Assembly: GCA_051294375.1 (NCBI GenBank)
Contig: CM119264.1
Coordinates: forward strand, 5,077,045-5,141,044
From: Paraspadella gotoi
Lineage: Eukaryota > Chaetognatha
Direction: 5' to 3'
Length of the DNA: 64,000 nt
Part shown: positions 33,441 through 47,085 of the stretch, piece by piece
Layout of the letters: every line of letters starts with the position of its first letter
Numbering within the stretch: position 1 is the stretch's first letter
The notes under the pieces: generated by a model
What the model was told of the DNA's origin: nothing
Database searches by the model: none
What the model saw: only the letters and a program-made list of their open reading frames with translations
Made by a program: the position numbers and the translations under genes

Positions 33441-36400
33441 AAAAGGAAAATGAAAAAAAGAAGAAGAAAAAATACTCCGAAGACTAGAACGTTCTCATCA
33501 CGAAGGTGGCCCCCTATTTTTTAAAGAATGTCAGAGCGCGCATATTCAAATCAAACAAATTTATTTTAACCTCCGATGAAGGACTCCTTCGGGGCTGTTT
33601 CTCTAAAACGAATAAAGAATAAGATAAGAACCCTCTCTCTCTCTCTCTCTCTCCTCGTCTCGTGCATCCTCGCTCTCTGCGTTCGTCTGGCGGACCGTGC
33701 ATCAGTATGCTCCTACCAGCGTGCTCAGCTCTCCTGGCGTCTCTTCTCTACTCTCCTCCTACGTGCGCGTTTACATACTATTCCTTATCGCGTTAGCATC
33801 TCACGAGAGTGTGGCGGAAGATATATTAAAAGTCTCCCGAGAATTCCTATAAAGCTCGATTGGAGAGAGTTTGACGCGGTGTGGAGACTCCTGACGGCGA
33901 GAGAATCCGTATAATAGCCGCCGATTTAAGATAAGAAAAGAAAATCGGGAAAAAGGAATTCTTTAGTTCTTCATCCGTGAAACTCGAGAGAAACACAGCT
34001 GAAGTATAAATAAATAATCGGTCTGAGGAGATCGGCAATCAGATGCATTTTGTCGTTGTTGGTCTCTCTCTGAATTTACGGAAAAGGAGAATCGGACGTG
34101 GCTGGGCCATTGTTGTGAACTAGGCATGGAACGGGGCGCTTGTTTCATAAAAGAGCCTTACTTCTCACTCTTCTCTATGAAGTGCGCTCCGTGCGCGAAA
34201 TGACAGAGCGTAGTTTTATCACTCTCATCAAAAGCTTATTGGATATTTCTTTCGGGATGAAAATTGCTGGGTAGCTGGTCACAGGAATCCATTGGTCGAA
34301 AGGCTGGGTTGTGTCCAAAATATGTGTACGTCATTCTCGAGTAATCTTAAAACCTCTCTCGGTCCTCGGCGCGATGGATAGCCTGTGGCGCCACGTATAC
34401 ACATTAATAGAAATTGATGTACTCTCTCGAGGCACGCAACGCTGTATACACAACCTACTCCACTCTCCCCTGGTATATCAAAAGCGTTCAGCGGATTACC
34501 GGGCATACCGACGGAGCAACTGCTCAAACACAGTGTATAAGGAAAGGAAAGAAACCCCAACTGTTTTCCTTTGGTTATATACGCGGAAAATGCAAGACCA
34601 AATCAGTCGCGCACGACACGGCAGTCGAGGAAGGTCGAGCAAAAACGAGACGAAACTTACTCACAGAGCAGGGGGCGGACTCGGGGCAGCGGGCGGCGGC
34701 GGCGTGGGTGTCACGTGAGATGGGCGGAGGGAGGCGCGCGGTCTGAATCCTGTGACCTCATCGGAGCGTATCTCATATATGTATTATATAAAATAAGATG
34801 GAGTGTGACCAGAAGACGCTTGGCATGCGCTCTGTCTCTATCTATCATATACGAAAGTAAATGGCGAAGCGGTGGGCGCAGGTTTGGGCGACGGGTGATG
34901 TGGCAGAGCTACGATGAGCGAGAAAGAGTGGGCGCTGAAGATGGTTTGAGGCAGCTGGAAAAAAGTATGCTATAAAATATATCTTATCAAGACGTCGGAG
35001 CCATAGAACCGGCATAATATAATATGCTGCATCTCGCACGAAATAGATGAATAGGCTCGTGACAACGCTCTACTTAATATATATGATAATATATGCAGAT
35101 CACAAGGCTGAAAATTTGGGAGATGTCCGAGTTCCCAAATATCACTACGTTAGCTCGAATATACAATATATATTTTTGACGTGCGAATTTGATGCAACGG
35201 TGAGGCGGATATTTGTAACACGTGTCACTCACAAATATAATATATTATATGACAAAACTTAAGTCATGACCGTATATATATAATATCACTCTATATAATC
35301 TGAAAAAAATGGAAATTGTTCTAAATAATCTATACTCTAATCTCTCTCCTGGTTGGGTGCTCGTGTATCTCTACTCTATCATCTACAACTTAAATATCAG
35401 AATATTATGAGCGTGCGTGGTTGGGGTTATTATATCTCTATGGAAGACCTCATTGATGCGTTTTTGAGACTGCCGCTTACTATATATTGTTTTCGTTGTC
35501 GTTGAGAAGACTGACGTCTGTCGTCGGTGGCTTGGAATTTAGTTCCGTGCTCCCATTTCTGTGTGGTCTGCTCTCCTCTTCTCTCATAATATCCGTTAAT
35601 CTCTAAAATCTATATGAAAGTGGGAAATAAATATCCTCTGAATGTTTCTGTTGTCTGAGAGGAATATAAAGCCAAATATGCTATTCCTCATCTGTAATAT
35701 CTATATATATATATCTAATAATTAGAGTTATTCTATAATCTTAATTAATGGGCTCTAAAAAAATCAAGGTTGGTCGATGAGTATATAATATCTTATACTC
35801 TACTGGAGGACCAAGCTAAGCGTAAAGAGTAGGGGTAAATATATATATATATAAGAGAGATAAGGAGAGAGAGAGAAGGGCCGTCCAGACGAGGGCAACG
35901 ACTAATGTGTCCGGAAGATATTGACGGAGGATTGGTCGGCCCGAGAGGGTACTATCGAGCAATGGCCCGGCCACTGTCGGTGATATATGGAGATGAGGTA
36001 GAGGTTCGGCCTTTGCTTCCGAGAGGTTGCCCGGCACAAGGCCGAGGATTATGGCTCTCTAAAATATGCCGAGATGGAAGCGGTAAATATGGCGGAAATG
36101 GCTGGAATGAGAGGCGATGAGGGGCACGAGAGCGAAAGAAAAGATACCTGCCCATTGCTTCCCTAAATTGGCCACTCTGTCAGGCACTATGATGCCTGTT
36201 TGGTCACTCTCAATATAATACTAGTATAATACACAGGGCTGCGTAATATATAATAGCTGGAGCTCCGGGCGAACACGATTCTCTCTCGGAGGACGTATCT
36301 ACACTACTTCCACGTCATGAGGCGTCACTAATAAAACTCTCCTAGAGGAGCCGCCGTCGTGATATGGGTGACCTGAGCAATAAAATAGAAATGGAGCTTC

Positions 36401-37996
36401 TTAAAGGGAGAGAGACGTCTCGAGATGCTGATTAAAAAGTGTTATTAGAAAAAGGGGAAATAGCAACGATGACTATAGTCGTGGCGGCCCATAGGCATCT
36501 CTCTCTCTCATGAGATCTGCAACGTGGAGAACTCAATGATAAGGTCATAGGATATGGTATCTCTAAATATAATATCTATAATATGAGTATGTAATGAGGA
36601 ACGACAAATCTCGGGCGCTGGACACACGAGCTTCTAAGAACAGTGGAACATTGAGAATTGCGTAATATCATATATCTCTGATAACTAATTGAATAAAAAC
36701 TTGAAATTAAAAGTAAGATTCATAACAATATAAATGTAAAAGTATTATAATGAAAGTGAATGTATTCACAAGACAGATGAGCAAAGGGTTAGTGGTGGAA
36801 CTGTAATTCTGTAATAAGCAGATGAATGGGTCGAGTAGATATCTGCGTCGAACACCCGCTACTATCAAAATATAAATAATATCTGTATATGAGTCTTGAC
36901 GGCAATGGCGTGTGATGCTGTGGCTTCCTAAATAAAATGCGTGCTGCATCTAAAGCGTCTAACCTTTCGTGGGTGTATGCTGGTAAGGGTTAAAAATGTT
37001 AAAAGGAGGAGGGAAGTGGATTGATCAACACAATGCTAGGTACAGACTGTTTTCGTTATAATTATTTGTTGTAAGCATAGAGAAATATTTACAAGAGGTC
37101 TGGAAGTGCTTGGCCCAATGGAAGCTAAACAATTCACTTACTAATACACTGTGCGATCTAATGGAGCGTGTACACGTGACTTTGATCAAACATGAGTAGT
37201 CTTAATACTCGCATGACCATTGTGTTTTGCAAGGATAATTGAATTGAATCTCATGGAGGATAGCCTGAGACAGATATTTAACCAGAACACAAGGTTCTAT
37301 GACTACATAATTGAAGATCCTCTTAAGAAAGGTTCTCGTGAAACGAGAGAATTGAAGTAGAAGAGAAGCGAAATGAGGAAAGACAAAAATAAAACCAGCA
37401 AGAGCGAAAGAGATAACAAATGACCCAGGAGAGATAGTCCAACGAACCAGAAACATAAGGGGCGGGGAGGATGCCGTGCTCTCCATGCTGCATCCTCTCT
37501 GACTCCCATCTACCTCTCTCTGCGTCTGCATCACTCTTCCCTCTCTCTCTGACTCCCTGCTGCTCCTCGTCTCTTCATAACTCTCTCTCATTAACGGTGC
37601 TCTCTCTCCTCCTCCTGCACGAGGAAATTCGCTATGAGGCCCCCTCCCCCGCAACGGCGTTCTTACTCGCAAACAGGCTCGCTCGGCTTCCTCTTGGTTC
37701 GGCAACGAATACGGTGCTCTATTCCGATACTCGCTCGTGTCGGTGAGAAGATGAGATTCTGATCAGCTATGACTCGATCGCTCGGCAGGAGTGCCAATCC
37801 AGAAGACCGCTTCCGCTCCGCATTAGAACCAGCATCCTCCTCGCTCGCCACCACAGAGCTGGTGAGGCGGGCTCATCGGCACCCCCCACTTTATCTCACG
37901 CCCCCCTTCTATCCAGTTTTGGGGGGGCGGCTTCTTCTTAGTCTCCTTTATAGAAGCCTTGCTCAAGCCGAGACAACCCGTCGCCCCACCTATCCG

Positions 37997-38145
37997 TGCT
38001 TCCGTGGCGTATTGCCTCGCGACCTAATTGGCTTCCAAATGCTAGGCGTTACATTATCCGTGGTAGAACCGGGCGGCGGATCGTCCGACGCTGAATCGCG
38101 TCCGAGGGAGGGAGTTGCTGAAAGAAGGAATCGCCTCAGTTGGGT
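37997..38145 (-). other. possible terminal exon, unknown
   Basis: On the minus strand, a good acceptor (GATTCCTTCTTTCAG) is followed by a frame SATPSLGRDSASDDPPPGST, then NVTPSIWKPIRSRG and a TAG stop. Ser/Pro/Asp-rich composition looks like a disordered tail. No partner exon was found, and the opposite strand is also open here, so support is weak. Confidence 0.2.
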
Positions 38146-38984
38146 TGTTTGCCAGCTTTGGACTTGGCATGAAAGAAAAATGATAGGCTGATTCTGCCTA
38201 AAAGTGAGCCGTAGTATATAAGGATAGGCGTCACTGAATACGAAGATCGCCACGTGCAGAACGTGGTGGATAGGAGGAAGAACCATTTCGTGTGTATTTT
38301 GATGAGTTGTGTGGAATATATGGCTCAGAGTTAGCGATATGTGTTCTCGATAATGACAACTAGGGCGGACACTGGCACTCAGGAAGCGGATTGGCGTAGC
38401 CGCATCCTCAAGAGTGATCGGTCGGGATATAGAGAGACGGTCAGAGTATACACACGCTTTAGCTCAGTTCGGAGACAGTGCGGCCTTTGGCGGCGGCGGA
38501 GCTGATCTGGGGAAGGCGGCCGAGGTACATGCGTCCAAAGCGGAGGGATATTAGGCACTCCTCTTGAAAGAAAATACACCTCTGTGCAATCGTCGGGACA
38601 CAATATAATATCGGTCGTCATAATATAATGGATGCTCTAGTAACCACCTCCAAAGTGACTATTTTTTTTAATATTTGATTGTGCGTAGTAAGATTATGGA
38701 AGAACACGCGCAAAATATATAGGGTGTGTTATCTAAGAGAATTTTCAGAATCTTTTAAGCACCAGAATATCACATAGGTGGCTGGCAATAGTAAAGGAAG
38801 CTCTATGCTGCCGGGGACTACACAACAGGCAGGCGAGTATACAGAGTCTGCTCCCTTAAATATTGTTACGCAGGCTCCAGCACGCTCGTATGCAGAATAC
38901 AAGGACAAAACGGTATTAAAATCATTCACTCATCATCATTCTTCTGATAATTTTATCTAATTTTTTTACTATATTTCTAACTTA

Positions 38985-39110
38985 AGAAAGACGTTAAAAT
39001 TTTTTAAAAGCTTGTAATTTATATTCTTGTTTTAACTTTTTATGCTCTATAGAGAATCTATCAAAAAATTTAAGATTAAAAAAAACTTTGTACTTGTCAT
39101 ATATAATATA
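38985..39110 (-). repeat. AT-rich dispersed repeat fragment
   Basis: The words ACTTTTTATGCTCTATAGAG, ATCTATCAAAAAATTTAAGA and AAGCTTGTAATTTATATT are the reverse complement of the matching part of the 12090-12590 copy. Confidence 0.65.
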
Positions 39111-41194
39111 ATATTTCATTTTACTATAAGCGAATATAAAGCTCAAGATCAACTTAGAAGCGGTTTTTGACAAAAATATACCATTTAACCATAATGCTAG
39201 GTCGGATCGCGCTTGAGATAGAGAAATTATGATTTTAACCCGCGCCCGCCGTATACGCGGATTAGCATTTAAAATGCATACTGCTGCAATCGACGCGCGG
39301 TACATGAGTGCTCCAATGACCAATAAATTTGACGTGTCCTATATGCATTCTTCCTCACACGCAATATTGAAGTTCATATGCGAACCCGCGATATCGATAA
39401 ATAAATAAAGAGCAAAATAATCACACAGGTCACACAAAGAGTAGTTACGTAATTTGAAGCTGACATGACAAGAAGCGACTTAGTGGTGAGAAAGGCAACA
39501 ACGCTTGTTGATCTGCATAAGCTTACGTCTCTCTACCAAAGGGCTTAAAATACAACAAAAAAAATATACTTAAATTCGGAAGCCTTTTCATTGATCTCAC
39601 AACGGCAATATGAATTCAAAATTGCGTAGGAACGATGTCTCCGCTGTCTCCCCTCTTCCCGCGTCACACTTTGCAGTAATGTCATCGCGCCAAAGAGGTG
39701 GACAGACGGGTTTTCCCAAAACATCTTTCAGGACAGAGAGAGATCTCGTTTTTGGTGGGCTGGCTCTTTTTGATGGCAAAAGACGAGGTAGAGCCTCTCT
39801 CAGGGCTATCAGGTGAGCTCTCGTCGCGCTGTATAGAACTCATTCGCGGCGGGTCTGCTTGTAGCAACGAGCAAAAAACCTTTGGTTCATCGTGCCCGTG
39901 CTCTCCAGTTGCACACAGAATTATTAATGGTGGAGGGTAGAGAGACTCAGTGTATCGCCGTTTAGATGCCACTTTCTTTTGGGAGGCGCGGGGCGGAATA
40001 ATATTTTAATGCTATCTTATGAGGCGTTTGGGCCTTCGGAAGCACGCCATCGACGGAGCCACTCCAGGCCGGCGCGTTAAAACTTTTCGTCTAGGAGTGG
40101 GTGCGAGAAATGATAACTAGATAAAGCAGGAGGCAACTCCCTCACGGACTGAGGTCCTCATTAAAAACAAGCGAGGGCGAACGGAGAAACGACCGCTACA
40201 CAAGGGCGAGGACTAAAAAAAAACCGCGTCAAAATGTCAATGCGACACAGTGACATCCAGAGCGACGGCCTGTGTCTGTATATGGGTCTGCTAGACACTC
40301 GCGGCGCCATTAAACATCTCTAGAAAATGTCGCAAGAGAAGTTAATCTGAGCCACGAATTACGAATTATTAGGAGCGCGATGGACGGGTCTCGTCTTGGT
40401 CGGCGTCGCGATACCCATTAAGAACAGACATAATACCGGAATGCAAGAATGGGTGTAGGAGTGCGCAAGAGGAAGATATTTCTCGAGCTTTATCGCCTTT
40501 ATTAATTAAATAGGATAGAAGCACTGCTTCGCGCCTTATATAGTCGAAAATGTGATCGTGGCCTGAAGTCTCTCTGCCTGTGATTTGTAATCCGGTCTTA
40601 AGTACAAGGAGGTTCACGGCCTCGCATCGGACGGTTTTGAAGCCAAGTAGTTGCGGATTTCTAAACCCTTCCGCCTTTCACTTGCTCTCTCTCTCTCTGC
40701 TGCGTCTATACTTCTTTGCTCTCTGGCCTCTCTGTGCTGTTGCGTGCCGCTCCTGCGTCTCTGTGCGCGTCCTGTTCGTCGATGGGCCGTGGCTCTCCTC
40801 TCCTCATAGCGTGACGAGCACTAATTCGCTTCGTCTCACTGTCGGCTCTATCGATCCCGTGTTAGGGTTCACGTTCTGTNNNNNNNNNNNNNNNNNNNNN
40901 NNNNTCACCTCTCCTCAACTACTCTCTCTCTTTCTCAGTCGCTCACCCGCATCAAAGATAAAAATCAGCAGTGAAAAGAGACGAGGGGTCAAAATATCAG
41001 AGGCCAGTGAGTCGCCTGTGAAAGGTCAGAAGTGAGAGGTTGGCCGGTCGCCTGTAAAAGGCATTCGGAATTTTCGCCCGCAAAATTCTAAGACTGACTC
41101 GCGTTTGGAAAGCAACGACGACAACAACAACAACATTAGTTCCTCAATCGCTCGAGCGAATCGATATCGAGTTGTCATGTCATATCTTGCTTTT

Positions 41195-41228
<34 letters not shown>

Positions 41229-41849
41229 ATCTCCCCTCTCTCTCCTCTCTACTCTCTCTCTCTACTCTCTTCTGCTCTGCCCACTTAAATTCTATCATTC
41301 TTATCAGCCCGCATCCTCGATCCCCTTTTATATACGATGTCCGTCCATCCTGTCCGTTCAACCGGAACACGTTTCACCCAGATTTTTCCCTCTTTTTCTC
41401 TGATTTATGTTTTCGGTCATAATTTTCGAGGGAAGTGGACGTCTTGGAAATCGCATGGTTGCTAGTAGTGGACGCTTTGTTTGTGGCCTTCCATCGCTGT
41501 TCTCTTTTTAGTTGAGCCGCGAGTGATAGAGAGCAACACTACGTATTAGTCAATTACTTGTGTAATATTGGTTTATTTTAATTAATAATCTGCAGATAAN
41601 NNNNNNNNNGGCAAATCGAGTTAATACGGCGAAACAGCTTGGAATTAAAGTTTTTTTTTGCTTCTAAGTATTCCTTACTTTTGAACTTATTTTTTCTTTT
41701 TTTTTCTCCGCCCTTTTCACGGCTTTTATTTCTCTTTTCGCTATCCATGTCCTACATTTCCCCGTTATTTCCTTTTTTTCCTTTTATCTTCAGTCCGCTC
41801 CCTCATTATTAACTTACCTTTATACCTAATTACCCATTCCTCTTCCCCA

Positions 41850-42042
41850 CGCCTTCCCCACAACTTCGCCCTACCTGCCAACGCAAATTCCGCCCACGAT
41901 CTAATTTATTGAAAACCTCGACGTCGTCAATATTACCTCGAAGACGAATTTCTCGGAAATCGCAAAGCGAAGGAAACGAAGCGAAGATGAGCTGAAGGAG
42001 CCCGAGTTCTTGCAAGAAGCATTTATTTCTCAAGAACGTTAA
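41850..42042 (+). other. possible coding remnant, unknown
   Basis: A frame ending at TAA 42040-42042 reads ENLDVVNITSKTNFSEIAKR then KRSEDELKEPEFLQEAFISQ, with coding-like composition and a KRRKR basic cluster. It is preceded in frame by a TAA about 15 bases upstream, without an acceptor between. A second frame over the same bases (RKFRPRSNLLKTSTSSILPR) is also open and ends at a TGA. It is either an exon with a local error or a chance frame. Confidence 0.2.
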
Positions 42043-43290
42043 TTGTTTGGAAGGATGTATTATTCAAGTGTTATATTTTTACAAAAGATATTGGTGACAG
42101 TAGCCAGACAGCTTTTTGTATTTCGACTTGTTGATTTCATTGTTGTCAGTATAAAAAGTAAACAATTATTGCTTATTATACCTAAAGAAAAACGATCGAC
42201 AACAACATTGTAAAACAAGAACGGTAATTCAAATGTGTTGCGCCGCAGTGACTGCATTATCACGTGTATTTCTCGTGACATGACATGAGATGACATGACT
42301 ACAACGTAAGTGGGACAGTCCGAGGTACAGACATACCGACCGACAGACCGACCGAAAAGTGACTTATAGTGTTGCTCCGCGAGTACTATCGGCGCAACGA
42401 AAAACAACTTTCGCTCGCTACTGATGGAATAGAGAGAATTGTGGTTTTGAGTTTAAGTCTGGAAAGTCGTTGATCCGAAATGGAATTTATTCATAGTTTT
42501 TCTTCTTTTTTGTCACACAAAAATTGTATATGTGAAATAGAAATATCGAATTCGTTTAAGAAAAAAAATTGCCGTTAGCCAAGTTTCGGAGCAGGAAAAG
42601 AATTGGTAAGTTAGGGTAGAAAGAAAGGGCGACGTCGGGATGCTGAAGACGCGGTTGGGTTGTGCGATTCAGAGGAGGAGAAATATTCATTTGGGTTTTC
42701 AAGAAATTTATATTTTACATGAAGATATCATTTTTTAAAGCATATACAGCGGAATTTTAAGAATAATTTCTCTACGTAGTAAATATATTGAGAAATATTG
42801 ACCAAAACTGACAACAAAAAAAACTTTAGTAAGACACAAATATTGAAAAACCCTTGCATGCGATATTATTACAAATTCTCTTTTCTAATTTTATCAAACT
42901 TTCTCAACCTTTTCGCATCCTCTCCCATTTTTCTTGCCATTTTTGTAACCCTCTTTTAAAAACTGCTATGTCTTCTAAACATTCAAAATTTTCCTCCTTT
43001 CATTCCTCACATGTGCTTCCATTCATTAGTTTCTCCCCGAGCAGTCTCGGCGTAACTGTAAAAATCATTTCTTGATCAGTCGGTCTGTATGCCTGTCTGT
43101 CTTTTTGTCTGCCTTTCTGTAAAATCATATGTTAGTTATTTCATTTAATACTAAACAGAGAAGTAATCAATTATTCAATCATAAGATGCTTCAGGTACAT
43201 ATGTTTTATACTTGTATAGTTATGTGATCATCTGGAAATGCATCCAAAAAGTTAATGAGGCGCAACACCTTGAACCTGCAGGTTTTTGTT
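42043..43290. other. spacer, no gene recognised
   Basis: AT-rich DNA with a CCGACCGACAGACCGACCG tract at 42338-42356, similar to the GGAC-type satellite inside the inverted-repeat family. Confidence 0.4.
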
Positions 43291-43295
43291 TTTTA

Positions 43296-43849
43296 GCCGG
43301 ATCTGCTTAGTGCTTACAGCAGATTCCGGCTCTATAATTCATTTTGTCGGTCCGTCGGTCCGCTCCCAAAATCTTGTCAGAACATCGAATTATGATAAAT
43401 TATGCAAAATATGTCTGTCTGTCTCTCTATCTGTCTGTCTGTCCGTCCGTCTGCCCCACCTTAGCAAAAAACACTAATTACTCGTGATTTACAGGATGGA
43501 TTGGAATAAAATTTTGTGTGTGGGTAGGAAAGTGTGTGATTGAGCAGGAAAAAAAGTTTAGATGGAATCGTTCAAGTGGAAATGACAATCAATCTATTTC
43601 ACTATTTGATTATGCTTTTTTTATTTTTATATGAAATGTAAATTCAAGCTGCATTAATCAATTTTTAATAAATAAGTAAATAATTAATTATTTGTAATTA
43701 ATTAATTAATTAATTAATTTTGTGATCGAGATTGTTGTTTTGTGATTGAGAGGAGAGACAAAGTGGAAAACTATTTTGACACGAATAAAAAAATTAATAT
43801 TAATTATCTGATCAGCTCCTTACCGCTAATGATCGTAGGCAGATCCGGC
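43296..43849. mobile_element. terminal-inverted-repeat element (copy B)
   Basis: The ends are GCCGGATCTGCTTAGTGC and GATCGTAGGCAGATCCGGC. Inside are a GTCGGTCC stretch, a (GTCT/GTCC)n microsatellite (43410-43455), GTGTGGGTAGGAAAGTGTGT and an (ATTA)n tract (43675-43720). No transposase frame. This is the cleanest full-length copy in the window. Confidence 0.8.
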
Positions 43850-44079
43850 TTTATTTGTCCTTTCTTTTTATATATTACCGTTTAGTCATTTGTGCTATTT
43901 TATATGAAAAACTATAAACAGTTCTAAAAAATGTTTGAAACTTTCATTACCTTTGTTTCAACATTTTTTCTTTCTTTTCTTTTCCTCCCTCTACCATCCT
44001 CGACCTCGGCAGCCANNNNNNNNNNNNNNNNNNNNNNNNNGATAAAATTTGGTATTAGGTACGATCCCGCCACAGTAAT

Positions 44080-44127
44080 AATAATAACAATTATTATATA
44101 ATTAATAATAATGATATATAATAATAA

Positions 44128-44167
<40 letters not shown>

Positions 44168-44185
44168 TAATAATAACAAATCGAG
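44080..44185. repeat. (ATA)n microsatellite next to a 25-N gap
   Basis: Imperfect then perfect (TAA)n units follow the gap at 44016-44040. A second, degenerate ATA-rich tract lies at 48425-48510. Confidence 0.85.
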
Positions 44186-44287
44186 AGAAGATGATTCTTG
44201 GAAGATCGAGAGCTTAGAAGAGAAAACCAATTGGAAAGGCGTGCCTTCGCACTGAGATGTAGAAAGTCACTGGATGGTCGCGATATG

Positions 44288-44795
44288 GGCGAAAAAAAAA
44301 AGAAAGAAGAAAGAAAGAAAGAACATAAAGAAAGATATGAAGAAACAAATAAAGAAAGAAAAAAGAAAGAAAGAAAGAAAGAAATGAAAAAAAAACAGTA
44401 ACCGTAGCAATGATAAGATTTATTAGACATGAGGACTCGCAGAAAGAAAGTTGAGAAAGAAAGAAATGGTAAAAAAAGAAAGAGAAAGTAGGAACAGTAT
44501 AAAGGACAAAAAACAAAAACAAGAAGGGAAAGGAACAACAGATCTTGAAAGAACAGGAAAGAAGCAATACGTGAAAGGAGAAAAAGAAAGGGAAAATAAG
44601 TAAAAAAGAAAAAAGAAGAAGCGCAAGACCATATAAAAGAGAGAAAGAAAGAGAATAGCAGAAAGAAGAGAATATATAGCAAAAATAGAAAAGAGAGATC
44701 GAAAGCAATAAAGAAAAAAAAAGGAAAGTAACAAGAAAAAAGAGCGAGGAAGAGAGAATGAGAGAGAGAGAGAGAAGAGAGAGAGAGAAGAATGT
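44288..44795. repeat. 500-base polypurine (GAAA/GA) tract
   Basis: The plus strand is almost entirely A and G (GAAAGAAAGAAAG units grading into GAGAGA) for about half a kilobase. The minus-strand frames (Phe/Ser/Leu runs) are artefacts of this composition. Such tracts can form triplex DNA and are hard to sequence. Confidence 0.85.
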
Positions 44796-44799
44796 GTCC

Positions 44800-45960
44800 T
44801 TATCTCTGCGTTCGGAGAGATCCCTTTATTAATGGGCTGGTCGCCTGTAGGGAGAGAAGTGATGTGCGCGAGTAGGAGGGAGGGAGCAATAACTTGGTGA
44901 TGTTGGCGGAAATTGGGGAAGGTTCTGAGGGAACATTATATTTTAATTTGCAGGGACACGGAGAAGAGAGATTCTTAGAGAAAGAGGAATAGCAACAGCT
45001 AGAAAGCAATACGCAACTCCCCAACAGATTTGTCCTCGTGGTCATGGTGATCTGGGACCGAGCGAGGCAACGCTACTCCGCGGTCTCAGGTCACGTTCAC
45101 ACCCAGACTCACGCCCAATTGGAGCGAGACGTCATCGGGAAGGATTCTTAGAGAGAAGGGGGGGCAACAGACCGGATTCTATAAATATTGATCAGGGTCG
45201 CGACGGACAGGGTTGAAATGAAGTCGGTCCCACGTTGCGCCTGGCTCGCGGCCTTTGGAAGAAAAAACTGCCAAAGCTGAACTCATTATAATATAAAAGT
45301 CTGACAAAACAATGTCGGATCTGCGGCCTTACGATAATAAGCTCGGTTAATTAAATCTAATCCGGATGATAAATCACGTAGATTATCTCGGTGGCGACGC
45401 GCAAAGCTGAGGGAATAAGGACTGAGAAGAGGGAATCCGAGAAAAAATGAGTGGATGAAAATGGAGGAAAGCGGAGGAGTAATTATGCTGACGTGAACCT
45501 ATGAATAGGAGAAATAGTAACAGAATATAAAGAGGAATAGTAAGAGTGAACTAATAGAACATGAAAAGTGTGGTGAAGATTAAACTGGAGGGGCTTAATC
45601 ATAACAGAGTAGAGAATGGAGAAGTAAAACTTAAACTCTTAAAAAAAATTATGTATGAGGAAAGAAAGAAAAGAGATCTATGTGTAAATATCGAATAATC
45701 ATCTGTGAATCAAGTGAATCTCTTCGGAAGTACTTTGGCTGCGAGGTCGAATACTAGTGGTAGAGGCTCAGTGAAAAGAAAAGAAAGAAAGGCAAATGTT
45801 GAAACAAATGGTAAATTAACCAACTGTGAAACATTAAAATCAATGCTAATGTTCAAACATGGTTTTTTAGAACTGTGTTTATAAATTAGTTTTTCTATAT
45901 AATGAATAGCACAAATGAACCTAAACGGCGTAATATATAAAAAAGTATAATGAATACAGA
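44800..45960. other. spacer with a TIR tip at 45312
   Basis: No gene is recognised. TGTCGGATCTGCGGCCTTAC at 45312-45331 followed by GATAATAAGC is another isolated end of the inverted-repeat family. Confidence 0.4.
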
Positions 45961-45967
45961 TAGAATC

Positions 45968-46592
45968 ACGGATCTGTCCTTATACGATCATAAGCGAGAT
46001 AGGAATGCTGATCAGATATAATAATTTATTGTGCTTTATATCGTGTATCAATAATATATCAAGGTAGTTTGGCTCCACTTTGTCTCTCTCTCAATTCACA
46101 AAAAAACAATCTCGATCACAAAATTTAAATTAATTAATTAATTAATTACAAATTAATTAATTATTTACTTTATTTATTAAAAATTAATTAATTGCAGCTT
46201 GAATTTACATTTCATATATTTAAAAATAAAATAAGCATAATCAAATAGTGAAATAGATTGATTGTCATTCCACATCTGGAACGATTCCATCTAAACTTCT
46301 CTGCTCAATTCACACACTTTCCTAACCCTTACACACAAAATTTTATTCCAATTCCATCCTGTAAATTCACGAGTGAATTAGTGTTCTAAGGTGGGCAGTA
46401 CGGACGGACATGACAGACTAATTTATTCTTATGACCTTGGAAACATTAATTATCATAATCGTTGGATAGTTCTGACAATCAAGACTTTTTGGATGGACCG
46501 ATAATTTGGTCAATCAACGGCACCTCGAAGGGGCTCCACACAGAATGAGAATATGATTAGAGCGGAATCTGCTGTAAGAACTAAGCGAATAA
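45968..46592. mobile_element. terminal-inverted-repeat element (copy C, reversed)
   Basis: Reverse-orientation copy of the 43296-43849 element: it starts ACGGATCTGTCCTTATACG, has the (TAAT)n tract at 46125-46195, CACACTTTCCTAACCCTTAC, and ends GCGGAATCTGCTGTAAGAAC. Overall order and spacing agree with copy B. Confidence 0.75.
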
Positions 46593-46639
46593 CGACGACG
46601 ATACAAAACAAAAGGGAAACATGCTATGTGTAAAAATTC

Positions 46640-47085
46640 TCTCAAAAGGTGTTTTGTAATGGTCTTTTGGTTTTCTTAATTTAAACTTTTTGAATCCTAC
46701 GATTCCATCAAAAAAATTATATCCAAAGCTTAACCACATTACTTCCTGTACCCACACACAAAATTCATTTTTCAATTTATCTATTTCCAATTTTTTATCC
46801 ATCAATATAATAATTATGAGGTAAAAATACTTCAATATATGAAAATATTTGACTTAATTTTTTTTTCAATTTAAACTCATTTTCCATCCCGCACGATTTC
46901 ATCAAAAACTTTATTCCAGCCATAATTAGATTGTTCTGACGTGATTAAGTGGACGCGCTGGCCTGCCATTAAACTTTTGGATGCATCCAGGATCCAATAA
47001 GATTTAGGGGGAACGCGAGTGCGGGACTGAACAAAGTTTGGATTATAATTAGAGTCGAGTCTGCTTATAAGCAGATCAATCTTAA
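46640..47085. mobile_element. diverged inverted-repeat family fragments (copy D)
   Basis: Two overlapping stretches share CTACGATTCCATCA, CACACACAAAATTCATT and, at the right end, GAGTCTGCTTATAAGCAGAT with other copies. The arrangement suggests one copy broken by or fused to a second. Confidence 0.55.

Larger units (their letters stand above)
33440..41590. other. block of unusual texture, no confident gene
   Basis: The DNA alternates GC-richer text with many short insertions of CTCTC and of ATATAAT/TATAATAT. Frames are open for 60-170 codons on both strands with no domain, repeat family or consistent splice pairs. Possible coding fragments are noted separately at 37997-38145 and 39680-39970. 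One AT-rich repeat copy (38985-39110) and one 25-N gap (40880-40904) lie inside. Confidence 0.4.

Noticed and set aside
43924-44682. 252-codon minus-strand frame rich in Phe, Ser, Leu and Tyr
   Set aside because: It is the complement of a purine microsatellite and an (ATA)n repeat and contains a run of N; composition alone keeps it open.
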